From the NCBI GenBank assembly GCA_050741915.1, contig JBOGEX010000056.1, forward strand, positions 1-46,267: DNA of 46,267 bases, given 5' to 3'. The notes beneath the pieces were generated by a model. It searched no databases. It saw only the letters and a list, made by a program, of their open reading frames with translations, and was not told the DNA's origin. The position numbers and the translations under genes were made by a program. How positions within the stretch are numbered: position 1 is the stretch's first letter; the number at the start of each line of letters is the position of its first letter. The stretch is from JACCTH01 sp050741915. GTDB lineage: Bacteria; Actinomycetota; Acidimicrobiia; Spongiisociales; ZC4RG35. Of this stretch, positions 1 to 8,291 are shown in pieces.

Positions 1-329
1 GGGTGCGACCGGAGATGTTCGAGCTGGTGGCGGCCCGGCCGGGAGCCGACCCCCAACAGACCATCTCGGTCAAGGTCGACCTGGTCGAACAGCTCGGCTC
101 GGAGGCCTTCGTCCACTTCCAGAGGAATTCTCCCCCCGTCATAACCCCCGACATCAGAGAGCTGCTCCAGGATCAGGGAACCGACCCCGCCTCCTTGGGC
201 GAGGAGACCAAGTTCACCGCCCGGGTCGACCCCGACTTCGCCCCCAAGCCGGGCGAGGAGACCAAGCTCGTGGTCGAGACCCAGAAGCTCCACTTCTTTG
301 ACAAAGAGACCGGCGACGCGATTAGATAG
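1..329 (+). CDS. ABC transporter ATPase, C-terminal part (UgpC/MalK type)
   Basis: Only the C-terminal part is in the window; the frame is open to the left edge and stops with TAG at 327-329. The first readable residues (VRPEMFEL) match the family's G-V-R-P-E motif at the start of the TOBE/OB-fold regulatory domain of sugar importer ATPases (UgpC, MalK, SugC). The end (LHFFDKETGDAI) is the typical close of these proteins. The Walker motifs must lie upstream. The family energises uptake of sugars or glycerol-phosphate at the inner face of the membrane. The polyphosphate kinase starts 10 bases downstream and may be in the same transcript. The family call is firm; the substrate cannot be told. 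Confidence 0.85.
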   Translation, partial: VRPEMFELVAARPGADPQQTISVKVDLVEQLGSEAFVHFQRNSPPVITPDIRELLQDQGTDPASLGEETKFTARVDPDFAPKPGEETKLVVETQKLHFFDKETGDAIR

Positions 330-339
330 GTAGCACAAG

Positions 340-1245
340 ATGGCCGACGGCAAAAAGAAACCCAAGATCGGTGTCGCCGGGGACCAGGGCGGAGTAGCCA
401 CGGCCACCGTCGAGGAACCAGCAGGCAAGGTCAAGGCCAAGGCCAGGTCGAAGGCGAAGGACAACGGAGGCAAGCTTTCGAACAAGGCCTACGAGGCCGA
501 GCTTGCCCGACTCAACGTCGAGATGGTCAAGCTCCAGGAATGGATCCGTGACAAGGGCATGAAGATCGTGGTGCTCTTCGAAGGACGCGATGCCGCCGGC
601 AAGGGCGGGACAATCAAGCGGATTACGGAGAGCTTGAGCCCACGGGTCTGCCGGGTCGAGGCCTTACCGGCTCCCACCGATCGGGAGAGGACCCAGTGGT
701 ATTTCCAGCGCTATATCGCCTATTTGCCCGCGGCCGGGGAGATGGTGCTCTTCGACCGCAGTTGGTACAACCGGGCCGGGGTCGAGCGAGTGATGGGGTT
801 TTGCAGCGAGGAGGAGTATCAGGAGTTTCTTCGCTCGACCCCTGAGTTCGAGCGCATGCTGGTCCGCTCCGGAATCATGCTCATCAAGTACTGGTTCTCG
901 GTCTCCGACGCGGAGCAGGAACGGCGGTTCCAATCTCGCATCGCCGATCCCACCCGACGCTGGAAGCTCTCGCCGATGGATCTCGAATCGCGCTCGCGCT
1001 GGATCGATTATTCACGGGCCAAGGACGAGATGTTCCGCCACACCGACATCAAGCAGGCGCCCTGGTATGTGGTCAACTCCGATAACAAGAAGAAGGCCCG
1101 GCTCAACGTGATGAGCCACCTGCTGAGCCTGGTTCCCTACCAGGACCTGACTCCGGCCCCGATCACGCTCCCCCCTCGCCAGTCCGACACCGGCTATGTC
1201 CGCCCCCCTCTTTCCGAGCAGAACTTCGTCCCCGAGCGCTACTAG
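340..1245 (+). CDS. ppk2: Polyphosphate kinase 2 family (PPK2)
   Basis: PPK2 enzymes transfer phosphate between inorganic polyphosphate and a nucleoside diphosphate in the cytoplasm. The 301-residue protein has a Lys/Ala-rich low-complexity tail (residues 1-45) followed by the PPK2 core. The Walker A loop is at about 82-90 (GRDAAGKGG) and the Walker B segment at 137-145 (LFDRSWYNR), with the conserved KYWFSVS and QAPWYVV stretches further on. This looks like a single-domain PPK2, probably class I. The ATG at 340 gives the usual length. The CorA-like gene follows 22 bases after the stop, so the two are probably co-transcribed. The preferred nucleotide (ADP or GDP) cannot be read from the sequence. 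Confidence 0.93.
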   Translation: MADGKKKPKIGVAGDQGGVATATVEEPAGKVKAKARSKAKDNGGKLSNKAYEAELARLNVEMVKLQEWIRDKGMKIVVLFEGRDAAGKGGTIKRITESLSPRVCRVEALPAPTDRERTQWYFQRYIAYLPAAGEMVLFDRSWYNRAGVERVMGFCSEEEYQEFLRSTPEFERMLVRSGIMLIKYWFSVSDAEQERRFQSRIADPTRRWKLSPMDLESRSRWIDYSRAKDEMFRHTDIKQAPWYVVNSDNKKKARLNVMSHLLSLVPYQDLTPAPITLPPRQSDTGYVRPPLSEQNFVPERY

Positions 1246-1267
1246 CGACGGAGCTGGGCGAAGGGCC

Positions 1268-2248
1268 ATGCATCTTCGCTATGTGACCAGCAACGGAGTC
1301 GAGACCGGCCAGCCGGATGATTTGGCTTCGTGGCGGCTCCGTCGTGACGGCTATCTGTGGCTCGATCTCCCAGCCTGTGACGACGCCGCTGCCGAGCTGT
1401 TGGCCGATTTCGGATTCGATCACTCGTCGATTCAGGCCTGTCGCCAGCGGAGCCATCTTCCGGCTTATCACCGCACCCGCGACTATTGGTTCGTCCTCAC
1501 CCATCGGCCCCTGATCGGTCGCGCTGGTCATGTCCACTTGCTCCAGCTCGAGCAGTTCATTCGCGAGGACGCTCTCATCACCCTCCACGGCCCCCACAAC
1601 CCCGACGTTGACCACGCCGAGCTGGGCCGGGAGACGCAGGATCTGCGCCGCCGGCTCGATTCGGGTGAACTCCTGCCCAAGTCCCCATCGGGGCTGTCGC
1701 ACGTCCTGATGTCATCCCTGGCCCGCGAGATCAGCACGGTGCTGAGCGGGATCGCCAGCCGCATAGCGGTGCTCGAGCAGCAGGTCATGGTTGATGACCT
1801 GCGGCACCCCGAGGAGCTGTTGGAACGAATGTTCCTCCTGAGACACGAGCTGGTCACCATCAGCACCATGTCCGGGCAGGGCCACCAGGTGTTCGCGCGG
1901 ATGGCCGGGCTCACGGACATGCCGGCGTTCGATGATCGCAATCTAATGTCGGATCTGTCGGATCGGTTCGAGCGGGTTCGCAACATCGGCAACGACGAAC
2001 GTGACTTCCTCGCCGGTGTCATCGACTATTACCAGACCCGCACCGCCACCAAAATGACGGTGGCGATGGAGCGCCTGGCGGTGCTTGCCGCGGTCACGCT
2101 CCCGATAACGGCGCTGGCGTCGGTCTATGGCATGAACGTGATAGTCAATGAGGCGACTCACGTGCCCCAACTGCTGCTGGCCATCGCTGTCATGGTCCTG
2201 ATCAGCAGCTTGCTCTTACGTTGGACCAAGCGTCAGGGCTGGTGGTAG
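1268..2248 (+). CDS. CorA-like divalent cation transporter
   Basis: This is a 326-residue member of the CorA/ZntB superfamily, which moves Mg2+ or other divalent cations through a membrane pentamer. The long N-terminal part is soluble and rich in acidic and helical sequence, with a long helix at about 140-260. Two membrane spans lie at the C-terminus (about 268-286 and 297-316). The family signature is present as YGMN at 287-290, followed by VNE where Mg2+-selective members usually have P-E-x-x. That may mean altered selectivity. I chose the ATG at 1268 over an earlier GTG at 1196 because the earlier start would overlap the PPK2 coding end by 50 bases. Confidence 0.88.
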   Translation: MHLRYVTSNGVETGQPDDLASWRLRRDGYLWLDLPACDDAAAELLADFGFDHSSIQACRQRSHLPAYHRTRDYWFVLTHRPLIGRAGHVHLLQLEQFIREDALITLHGPHNPDVDHAELGRETQDLRRRLDSGELLPKSPSGLSHVLMSSLAREISTVLSGIASRIAVLEQQVMVDDLRHPEELLERMFLLRHELVTISTMSGQGHQVFARMAGLTDMPAFDDRNLMSDLSDRFERVRNIGNDERDFLAGVIDYYQTRTATKMTVAMERLAVLAAVTLPITALASVYGMNVIVNEATHVPQLLLAIAVMVLISSLLLRWTKRQGWW

Positions 2249-2264
2249 GCAGGCGAACCGGGCT

Positions 2265-2270
2265 TAGGCT
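2265..2270 (+). promoter_or_regulatory. Possible -10 box TAGGCT before a gene remnant
   Basis: TAGGCT lies 7 bases before the ATG at 2278. The 12-base string TAGGCTCGCTCC is repeated exactly at 27940-27951 before another gene, which supports it as a promoter element of this genome. No convincing -35 is seen. Confidence 0.4.
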
Positions 2271-2277
2271 CGCTCCG

Positions 2278-2394
2278 ATGATGCAAACGGAGTGGAACCA
2301 GACAGCCGACGGGATCCGCCATTCTGGCGACAGCCGAGTGAAGGCAAGACAAGGCCCGCGGCACTCTTGCCTCGCCTCCAATGCCCGGCTTTAG
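2278..2394 (+). pseudogene. Remnant of an alpha/beta hydrolase N-terminus
   Basis: A 38-codon frame starting at the ATG at 2278 runs through N-Q-T-A-D-G-I-R and ends in CLASNARL before a TAG. The intact hydrolase at 2612 has NQWFPTPDGTR at its start and HGLASNARLWDG at residues 34-45. At DNA level, ctcgcctccaatgc near 2377 is shared exactly with the hydrolase gene near 2716. I infer a partial, decayed duplicate of the hydrolase 5' end, located directly upstream of the working copy. The match is short, so chance is not fully excluded. Confidence 0.45.
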
Positions 2395-2611
2395 GGAGGA
2401 AGGCCCGACTCAATGTGATTCATCATCTCCGGCTCACAGTCGGTAGTGGGTCAGTTTGGCTTGGAAAACGTCAGGACTCCCCGCCAAAATCTAGATTCGG
2501 TCGCCCAGAAACCGAATTAGGCGGCGATCGTCGCCACCGCTCACTTCCTGACGGTCTGGCAGATCTGGGTTTCGACGGCGTAAAGAGTCAGGCATAGTCT
2601 CCTCTGAGGCG

Positions 2612-3457
2612 ATGACTGATGATTTAAACCAGTGGTTCCCAACGCCTGACGGGACCCGGCTCGCTCTACGGATAGAGCCCGGCTCGCGCCTACCGCAAGT
2701 CCTTTTGGTGCACGGGCTCGCCTCCAATGCCAGGCTCTGGGACGGCGTTGCGAGCCACCTCAATTCCGACGGCTACTCCACGGTGCAAGTCGACCTGCGG
2801 GGCCACGGCCGGGCCGACAAACCCGCCTCGGGCTACGACTTTGCCACCATGTCGGCCGATCTCGCCGAGTTGATCAGCCAGACCATGCGGCCTCCAGTAA
2901 TGGCGGTCGGTCAGTCGTTCGGGGGAAACCTCGTGCTCGATCTGGCGACGGGCTCGCCGGACCTGGTTTCGTCTGTCGTCTGCATCGACGGCGGCTTCAT
3001 CGACCTCTCCTCTCAATTCGGAACCTGGGAGGCATGCCTGGCGGCGCTGACGCCTCCTCCGCTCACCCATCTCAGTCCGGCTTCGCTCGCTGAGGCGGCC
3101 GCGGAGCTTTACTCCGGCTGGCAGCCGGAAGCGATCGCGGCTCAATTGGCGAACCTCGAGGAAACAGAGGATGGCTCGATCCAGCGCCGTCTCCCGCTCA
3201 GACATCATCTGTCGATTCTGAGAGCGATGTACGACCAAAGGCCTCAGGCGCTGGCCGAGGGCTGCGCCCGCCCGGTGCTGATGATTGCGGCCGACGACGA
3301 TATGCCTGAGAAGAAGGAACAGGTCGATGCTTTTGTGAAACGTTTGGGCCAGGGGCGCGGAGTCTGGCTGCGGGGCCACCACGACCTCCATGCCGAGCAG
3401 CCGGCCAACGTGGTCGAAGTAATCGAACGTGCACTGGCTGACGGCTTCCTCCGATGA
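2612..3457 (+). CDS. Alpha/beta hydrolase
   Basis: This is a 281-residue cytoplasmic alpha/beta-fold hydrolase. The oxyanion-hole motif is HGLAS near residue 34. The nucleophile elbow is GQSFGG with its serine near residue 104. A cap region rich in Leu, Ala and Pro follows, and the catalytic histidine is probably in GHHDLH near the C-terminus. The acid is likely in the AADDD segment. Such proteins include esterases, lactonases and C-C hydrolases, and the substrate is not evident. The start is supported by a GAGG site just before the ATG. Its stop overlaps the next gene's start (ATGA at 3454-3457), so the two genes are translationally coupled. Confidence 0.85.
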   Translation: MTDDLNQWFPTPDGTRLALRIEPGSRLPQVLLVHGLASNARLWDGVASHLNSDGYSTVQVDLRGHGRADKPASGYDFATMSADLAELISQTMRPPVMAVGQSFGGNLVLDLATGSPDLVSSVVCIDGGFIDLSSQFGTWEACLAALTPPPLTHLSPASLAEAAAELYSGWQPEAIAAQLANLEETEDGSIQRRLPLRHHLSILRAMYDQRPQALAEGCARPVLMIAADDDMPEKKEQVDAFVKRLGQGRGVWLRGHHDLHAEQPANVVEVIERALADGFLR

Positions 3458-4422
3458 GTGGCCTGGTGGTCGTCATCGGCTCGGGCGAATTGGGCGACTC
3501 CATGCGCTCCACCCATAGGAGGGTGCTGGAACACACCGGTGCGAGCTCGATCACCGTGCTCGACACGCCGTATGGGTTTCAGGAAAACGCCAACGCCCTC
3601 ACCGAGCGGATGGTCAATCACTTCCAGAATGCATTCGGCGCCACAGTCGACGTTGCCAGCCTCCGCAAACCCAATGCCTCCGAGAACGAACGGGTGGAGT
3701 TCCTCGACACCATCGAGGATGCCCAGGTCGTCTTTGCCGGTCCGGGCTCACCCAGCTATGCCCTCCGGGTCTGGGCTGGGCTAGGCGTACGGGACGCGTT
3801 GAGGGCCGTCGTCGAGCGAGGGGGAGCGGTGGTAATGGCCAGCGCCGCGGCCATCACCATCGGAGCGAAATCCATCCCTGTCTACGAGATCTACAAGGTG
3901 GGTGATGACTTGCGCTGGCTCGACGGGCTCGACGTGCTGTCGACGATCGGTATGACCGCGGTCGTGGTCCCACATTGGAACAATCGCGAAGGAGGCTTTC
4001 ACGACACCAGTCATTGTTTCATCGGCGCACGCAGGTTCCACCTTCTGGTCGACATGCTCCCTGCCAACACGTCCGTGATCGGAGTGGAGGAACACACGTC
4101 GGTGCTAATCGATCCGGTCAACAAATCAATGACAGTGTTGGGGAAAGGAGCCGCCTATCTCAACGGTGAAGCGATCGCCGAGGGCCAGAGGCTGGAGACG
4201 CCGGGTGTTCGTCCCGCCTTCCGCCAACTCGCCGACCTCGAGTTTGATCAGGCCGCGAAACCCGACGCCGATGACACCCTGATCGATCTATTGATGGAGC
4301 TGCGGACAGGAGCCCGGCACCGAAATGACTTTAAGGCATCGGACCAAATCCGCGACGCCCTGGAAGAGCTCGACATCGAAGTCCACGACCTCCCTGATGG
4401 AAGCACCTGGAACCGAAAGTAA
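3454..4422 (+). CDS. S51/cyanophycinase-like protein with CysRS-like C-terminal domain
   Basis: The 322-residue protein has two parts. Residues about 1-240 resemble the class I glutamine-amidotransferase-like fold of peptidase S51/cyanophycinase proteins. They start with VVVIGSGE, have FAGPGSPSY at 94-102, and carry a serine in VVMASAAAI (Ser130) at the nucleophile position, although the usual G-x-S-A-G is degenerate. Residues about 271-322 closely resemble the C-terminal domain of cysteinyl-tRNA synthetase (DFKASDQIRDAL, then IEVHDLPDGSTW). No synthetase catalytic motifs are present. The function is unknown. It is coupled to the upstream hydrolase by a 4-base overlap and followed after 5 bases by the nitronate monooxygenase-like gene. 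Confidence 0.7.
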   Translation: MSGLVVVIGSGELGDSMRSTHRRVLEHTGASSITVLDTPYGFQENANALTERMVNHFQNAFGATVDVASLRKPNASENERVEFLDTIEDAQVVFAGPGSPSYALRVWAGLGVRDALRAVVERGGAVVMASAAAITIGAKSIPVYEIYKVGDDLRWLDGLDVLSTIGMTAVVVPHWNNREGGFHDTSHCFIGARRFHLLVDMLPANTSVIGVEEHTSVLIDPVNKSMTVLGKGAAYLNGEAIAEGQRLETPGVRPAFRQLADLEFDQAAKPDADDTLIDLLMELRTGARHRNDFKASDQIRDALEELDIEVHDLPDGSTWNRK

Positions 4423-4427
4423 TAGAG

Positions 4428-5345
4428 ATGCTCAAGACCTGGCTAACAAACCGTTTCGAACTGGACCTACCGCTCATCTCCGCACCAATGGGCGGCGCCG
4501 CCAACGGACGGTTCGCGGCCGAGGTATCGAGGCACGGTGCACTGGGGATGGTCGCCGCCGGCACCAGGGCGACAGTCGAGCAGATTGAACAGGAAACAGC
4601 CGCGCTTGCTGGTTTGAAGAGTCGTTGGGGTGTTGGTCTTCTCGGCTGGGTTGTCGAGCGCAGGCCCGAACTCCTGGTGGCGGTTGCGGAGCTGGCCCCA
4701 CCGCTGGTTTCGATCAGCTATGGCGACTACGAGGAGCACGTTTCGCGGCTGCAGGCACGCGGTTCGGCGGTCACAACTCAGGTTGGCACCTTGGCCGAGG
4801 CACATGAAGCCGCGGCGACGGGGGTGGACTTCCTGGTCGTGCGGGGAGGCGAGGGCGGAGGCCATGGCCGCAACGAGGTGGCAACGCTGCCGCTACTGCA
4901 GGAGGTATTGGAACACGTTGACCTGCCAGTGGTGGCGGCAGGAGGGATCGGCACGGCTCGCGGCCTGGCTGCGGTGCTGGCGGCAGGAGCGGCCGGCGCC
5001 TGGGTGGGCACGGCCTTTCTCGGCTGTGATGAGACTGCGTGGCCGGATGAGTCGAAGAAAAGAGTTGTGTCGGCAGGTGATGGCGACACGATCTACACCA
5101 GGTCGTTTGATGTGGGAATGCGCCTTGACTGGCCGGTCGAGTTTGGGGGTCGGGCGCTCGCTAACGATTACAGCGACCACTGGCATGGCCGCGAGGCTGA
5201 CCTGGCCGATCTGGAGTCGCCTCCCGAGGGCGACGACGCCCCCGTCTGGGCCGGTCAGGCGGTCTCCCTAGTGAAAGATCTGGTCACGGTGGCCGACGTC
5301 ATCGCCGAATTCCGGAGCGCCGAAGAGCTGTTGCGAAGGTGGTGA
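4428..5345 (+). CDS. Nitronate monooxygenase-like FMN enzyme
   Basis: This 305-residue TIM-barrel flavoprotein belongs to the nitronate monooxygenase/2-nitropropane dioxygenase family. It has the N-terminal PLISAPMGG strand, the GGEGGGHG loop at 140-147 (the family has Q-G-x-E-A-G-G-H, with the His kept as His146), and the phosphate-binding AAGGIGTARG at 170-179. Family members oxidise alkyl nitronates with FMN, though many are misnamed and act as other oxidoreductases. It is the last gene of a three-gene unit with the hydrolase and the S51-like gene, and it faces the FAD oxidase at 5398 tail to tail. The substrate is not evident. Confidence 0.82.
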   Translation: MLKTWLTNRFELDLPLISAPMGGAANGRFAAEVSRHGALGMVAAGTRATVEQIEQETAALAGLKSRWGVGLLGWVVERRPELLVAVAELAPPLVSISYGDYEEHVSRLQARGSAVTTQVGTLAEAHEAAATGVDFLVVRGGEGGGHGRNEVATLPLLQEVLEHVDLPVVAAGGIGTARGLAAVLAAGAAGAWVGTAFLGCDETAWPDESKKRVVSAGDGDTIYTRSFDVGMRLDWPVEFGGRALANDYSDHWHGREADLADLESPPEGDDAPVWAGQAVSLVKDLVTVADVIAEFRSAEELLRRW

Positions 5346-5397
5346 TCGTTCTGTGGGCCGCAGTCGTCGTTTTCGCCGGGTAACAACCCTGGGTTCG

Positions 5398-6570
5398 CTA
5401 AATGATTCGGCTTGGGTTCTCGAAGAGCGGCTCGTTGTCGAGGATTCGCTCGGGGCCAAGTCGCGAGAGGTCGAGGGTCGGCGGACGGCCGAGGATCAAT
5501 TCGGCGAGATGACGGCCGACCGCATGACAATGTTGAAAACCATGACCCGAGAAGCCATTGGCCAGGTAGAGGCCCGATAGCTCGGGCCATTCGCCGATGA
5601 TCCCGTTGCCATCGAGGGTGTTGACCTCATAGAGGCCCGTCCAGCCAGAAGCTAGATGCAATGCTTCGAACGCCGGCATCTGGCTGGCGAGCTCGGGCCA
5701 GATCACGTCACCGAACTTTTGCCGACTGAACGTGAAGTCGTAACCGACGGGGTCATCGGGTCGTGACCAAGCAACGACGAACCGACCTTCGCCTTCGGGG
5801 ATGGCGTAAAGACCACCCGGCAGAAAGACGCTCGGGTACCCGCGATTATCGAGGCGAGTATCGATCACATACACGGTCCGCATTACTGGCTCGACTGGAA
5901 GTGGGACACCCACGCTGGCCGCCAACGGTGCACACCAGGCACCAGTGGCGTTGACAACGTAGCGAGCAGCAATGAAATCGTCCGTTGCCAGAGCCACCCC
6001 GGTGATCCGGTCGTGCTCCATCTTCAGAGCGCTGACTTCGGCGAGAAGGAACCGCACTCCTAGGGCCTGCGATTTGCGGACGTAGCCTTGGAGCACTGCG
6101 CTGGGATCGACGGAGCCGTCGCGGGCACCGTATGTGCCTCCCACTGATCCGTCCCCGGCGTACAACGGAAAACGGCTCTCGATCTCAGTCGCGTCGAGCC
6201 ATTCCACGTCACAACCAAGGTCGAGCTGCCGCGCAAGACCCGCCCGCGCTTCGGAAGCCGAAAGGGCGTCGGAAAGAAACAGGTTGCCCTGATATCGCGG
6301 TGCCGGTTCCGGTCTCCAGTCCCCAACAGCCATCCGCTCCGGGAAGTCTTCGATCACGTCGAGAGCGAATCGGGACATCAAGATGTTCTCTTCCAGGTTG
6401 AATTGCACGCGGACGTTGCCGTCCGAAAGCACAGTCGAAGAATGTCGATAGGTCGGATCTCTCTCGACTACTACCACCTCGATACTCGGCTCGAAAGCCT
6501 TTAAGTAGTAGGCAGTGGCTGCCCCCATCGCCGCTCCGCCGGCGATGACCACGTCGGGATGTTCGATCAA
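5398..6570 (-). CDS. FAD-dependent amine oxidase (DAO family)
   Basis: A 390-residue FAD oxidoreductase of the D-amino-acid/sarcosine oxidase superfamily. The N-terminal Rossmann strand reads DVVIAGGAAMGAATAYYL, so the third glycine of the usual G-G-G is alanine. The C-terminal FAD segment is LYLANGFSGHGFQHC. It has no GcvT domain and resembles FOXRED1-like or monomeric sarcosine oxidase-like proteins. The start is a TTG at 6570 whose TTGA overlaps the stop of the decayed ABC-2 permease upstream, which fixes the start by position rather than by a good ribosome site. It probably oxidises an N-methyl or secondary amine, in keeping with the neighbouring sox genes. Confidence 0.82.
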   Translation of the reverse strand: MIEHPDVVIAGGAAMGAATAYYLKAFEPSIEVVVVERDPTYRHSSTVLSDGNVRVQFNLEENILMSRFALDVIEDFPERMAVGDWRPEPAPRYQGNLFLSDALSASEARAGLARQLDLGCDVEWLDATEIESRFPLYAGDGSVGGTYGARDGSVDPSAVLQGYVRKSQALGVRFLLAEVSALKMEHDRITGVALATDDFIAARYVVNATGAWCAPLAASVGVPLPVEPVMRTVYVIDTRLDNRGYPSVFLPGGLYAIPEGEGRFVVAWSRPDDPVGYDFTFSRQKFGDVIWPELASQMPAFEALHLASGWTGLYEVNTLDGNGIIGEWPELSGLYLANGFSGHGFQHCHAVGRHLAELILGRPPTLDLSRLGPERILDNEPLFENPSRII

Positions 6571-7526
6571 GCAGCGGCTCGCTCGAGCGCCCTCGCCTCG
6601 CGACGGGTGGGCTGGGCGGCCCGCACTGAACGACGCATCAAGACCAACGCCAAGAGCGCCAGGGCCAGGGCCAACGCCACCGCCCCTTCGATGAGCTCCC
6701 AGCTCGGCACCCTCCCCCAGAAAGACACCTCTTGGAGGGCCCGAATCTCGTAGGTAGCGGGGAGGAGATAGGAAACCGGTCGAACGGTCGGAAGGAGGCG
6801 ATCGATCGAAATGAAGAACCCGCTAAAGAAGATCGAGACGAGCAACGTGATCATCGCGTATTGAACGGCCTGGCTTTCGGTTTTGGCGAGAGCTGATAGC
6901 ACGAAGCCTATTCCCTAAGCCGCCGGCACCACCAACAAGACCGAGAACCCGTACCAACGCCAGGAACCGGCCGGTCGGAAGTCGAATGCGACGACGGCGG
7001 CAGCGGTGAGGGCAGCTCCGACGAAGAGACCTATGACGATGTTGGCGAAGTACTTACCAACCAACGCTTCACCACCGGAGGCGACACCCGGAACAACTCA
7101 ATGGCTCCCTGCGACCTCTCCTTCAGGAGCGACAGCGCCACGAAGGTCAGCGTCAAGTGTTGGACAAGAAGCGACACGACGCCCGGGATAGAGAAGTGCA
7201 TGTCGACCACATCGAGGTTGCGAAGTTGGTGGCCCCGCCCCGGAAAGGGCTGACAAGGACAGCTGGCTCCATCGCCCGGAACTCCTCGAGGGCAGCTTCG
7301 AGTTCGTCGAGATCGGCCTGAAGCGCTGCCAACTCCTTGGCTCGTTCTTCGCTAGTTGAACCCTCCAGTGCCTCAACTCGAGCAAGGGCAGCATCAAGAG
7401 GACCGGGGGAGCTCCACGGCCTGTGGTTTGCTCGTCCACCCGATTGAGGACCGAGCTCGACGGTCCGAGTTCGGCCGCTATATCGTTGAGGACCACCTCC
7501 AGATCACTTCGCCCGCTTTCGACCAC
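6567..7526 (-). pseudogene. Decayed ABC-2 type transporter permease
   Basis: Reading right to left, pieces of one ABC-2 permease appear in different frames. They are a loop segment ending VDEQTTG (about 7420-7526), then LDAALARVEALEG through AVLVSPF (about 7225-7400), then IPGVVSLLVQHL through KERSQGAIELFRVSP (about 7085-7215), then GGEALVGKYFAN through SVLLVVPAA (6918-7080), and finally the last membrane spans (6567-6902). The breaks are frameshifts near 7395, 7218 and 7085 and an in-frame TAG at 6915-6917. The N-terminal span expected of a full permease is missing at the 7526 junction. The gene family exports drugs or polymers. This copy cannot make a full protein unless several sequencing errors coincide. 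Confidence 0.85.
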
Positions 7527-7995
7527 CTAGTTTTGGCTGCCTTCGCCGTTTCGCTCGGGCGGCAGCCGGCGATTCGCTGGCTGGAGAACAGAGGACTGCA
7601 ACGCGGCGCCGCCTTGGCTGTGCTGATCCTCGCAGGGTTGCTGGCGATGACGGGCGCCCCCCTGGCAGTGGTGCCGGTGATCATCGATCAAGCGGCGCGA
7701 GCCTTCGAGCGCCTCCCTGAGATTTGGGAAGACCTCCAAGGACGGTCGGGGATAATCGGAGACCTCGCCAACCGCTTCGGGGCCGGCCTTCCGGTTGACT
7801 TTGATCCGGTAGCCGTCGTCGGGCTGGCAGCAGGTGTCACGTCCTTCATCGTCTTCACCGCGATCGGCCTCCCTTATGCCCTCGCCCTCGCCACCTGGGT
7901 GGCATTGATGGACCTGATCCCCGCGATCGGGGCGCTGATCGGGATGATCCCAGTGGTCGTGGTCGCCTCTCAGGTCGGAGTACGCGATGCCGTGC
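7527..7995 (+). pseudogene. Fragment of an AI-2E family transporter
   Basis: An open frame shows typical AI-2E (PerM/TqsA) family segments: RQPAIRWLENRGLQRG, VVPVIIDQAARAF, and then GLPYALALATWVALMDLIP with AIGALIGMIPVVVVA. Between about 7845 and 7860 the protein jumps directly from the mid-domain to the late hairpin, so well over a hundred residues usual for the family are missing. The N-terminal start and the C-terminal span are also absent. The fragment begins where the ABC-2 remnant on the other strand ends and runs out just before the palindrome at 8025. I read it as a truncated, internally deleted relic. Confidence 0.75.
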
Positions 7996-8024
7996 AGCCG
8001 TCCGCTCCCCTAACTTTTCTTTCC

Positions 8025-8064
8025 TGCGTAAATCTGGCCACATATATGTGGCCAGATTTACGCA
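8025..8064. repeat. Perfect 40-bp palindrome at the end of soxD
   Basis: Bases 8025-8064 equal their own reverse complement: left arm tgcgtaaatctggccacata, right arm its exact complement. With one mismatch it extends to 8021-8068. The TAA stop of soxD (8060-8058 on the minus strand) lies inside the right arm, so the palindrome marks the end of the long amine operon. There is no T-run after it on either strand, so it is not a textbook intrinsic terminator. It could be a protein-binding site, a processing hairpin or a recombination scar next to the two decayed transporters. Confidence 0.85.
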
Positions 8065-8291
8065 AGAACGGAATCGGAGGCGGTGTCGCGGCGCAACGTG
8101 AACCAGCGCCGGCATCCGTACTCGTGGAACCAGCGCTCGGCGACTTCACCCTCGGAGTTGCTGCGGAAAAAGCCGCGATCCAAGTCGATCGCATCGGGAT
8201 CGGTGAACTTCTCAGGGACCGTTGGGATCTCGGCGTAGCGGAACTCCTCGACCGAGCGGCGCCCGCATTGAGGACAAGTCAGAAACAACAT
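8058..8291 (-). CDS. soxD: Sarcosine oxidase delta subunit
   Basis: At 77 residues this is a short SoxD. The zinc-binding set of the family is visible as C6-P-Q-C9 near the start and W-F-H56...G-C60 in AERWFHEYGCRRWF, followed by the conserved RDT. SoxD is the small zinc-carrying subunit that completes the heterotetrameric oxidase with A, B and G. It starts with ATG directly after the soxB stop. The last residues (about ASDSVLA) run into the perfect palindrome, and the stop codon lies inside it, so the original C-terminus may have been altered when that element arose. Confidence 0.92.
   Translation of the reverse strand: MLFLTCPQCGRRSVEEFRYAEIPTVPEKFTDPDAIDLDRGFFRSNSEGEVAERWFHEYGCRRWFTLRRDTASDSVLA

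Larger units (their letters stand above)
2249..2611. other. Intergenic stretch, no intact gene
   Basis: This 363-base gap has no convincing intact gene. Near its left end is a TAGGCT -10-like box followed by a short frame that resembles the start of the downstream hydrolase (listed separately). The remainder (about 2395-2590) shows no recognisable protein, RNA gene or strong terminator. A GAGG ribosome-binding site lies 2-5 bases before the ATG at 2612. Confidence 0.6.

Noticed and set aside
8025..8064. Intrinsic transcription terminator
   Set aside because: The palindrome is perfect but not GC-rich at its base, has no loop, and is not followed by a T-run on either strand. I kept it as a repeat of unknown role.
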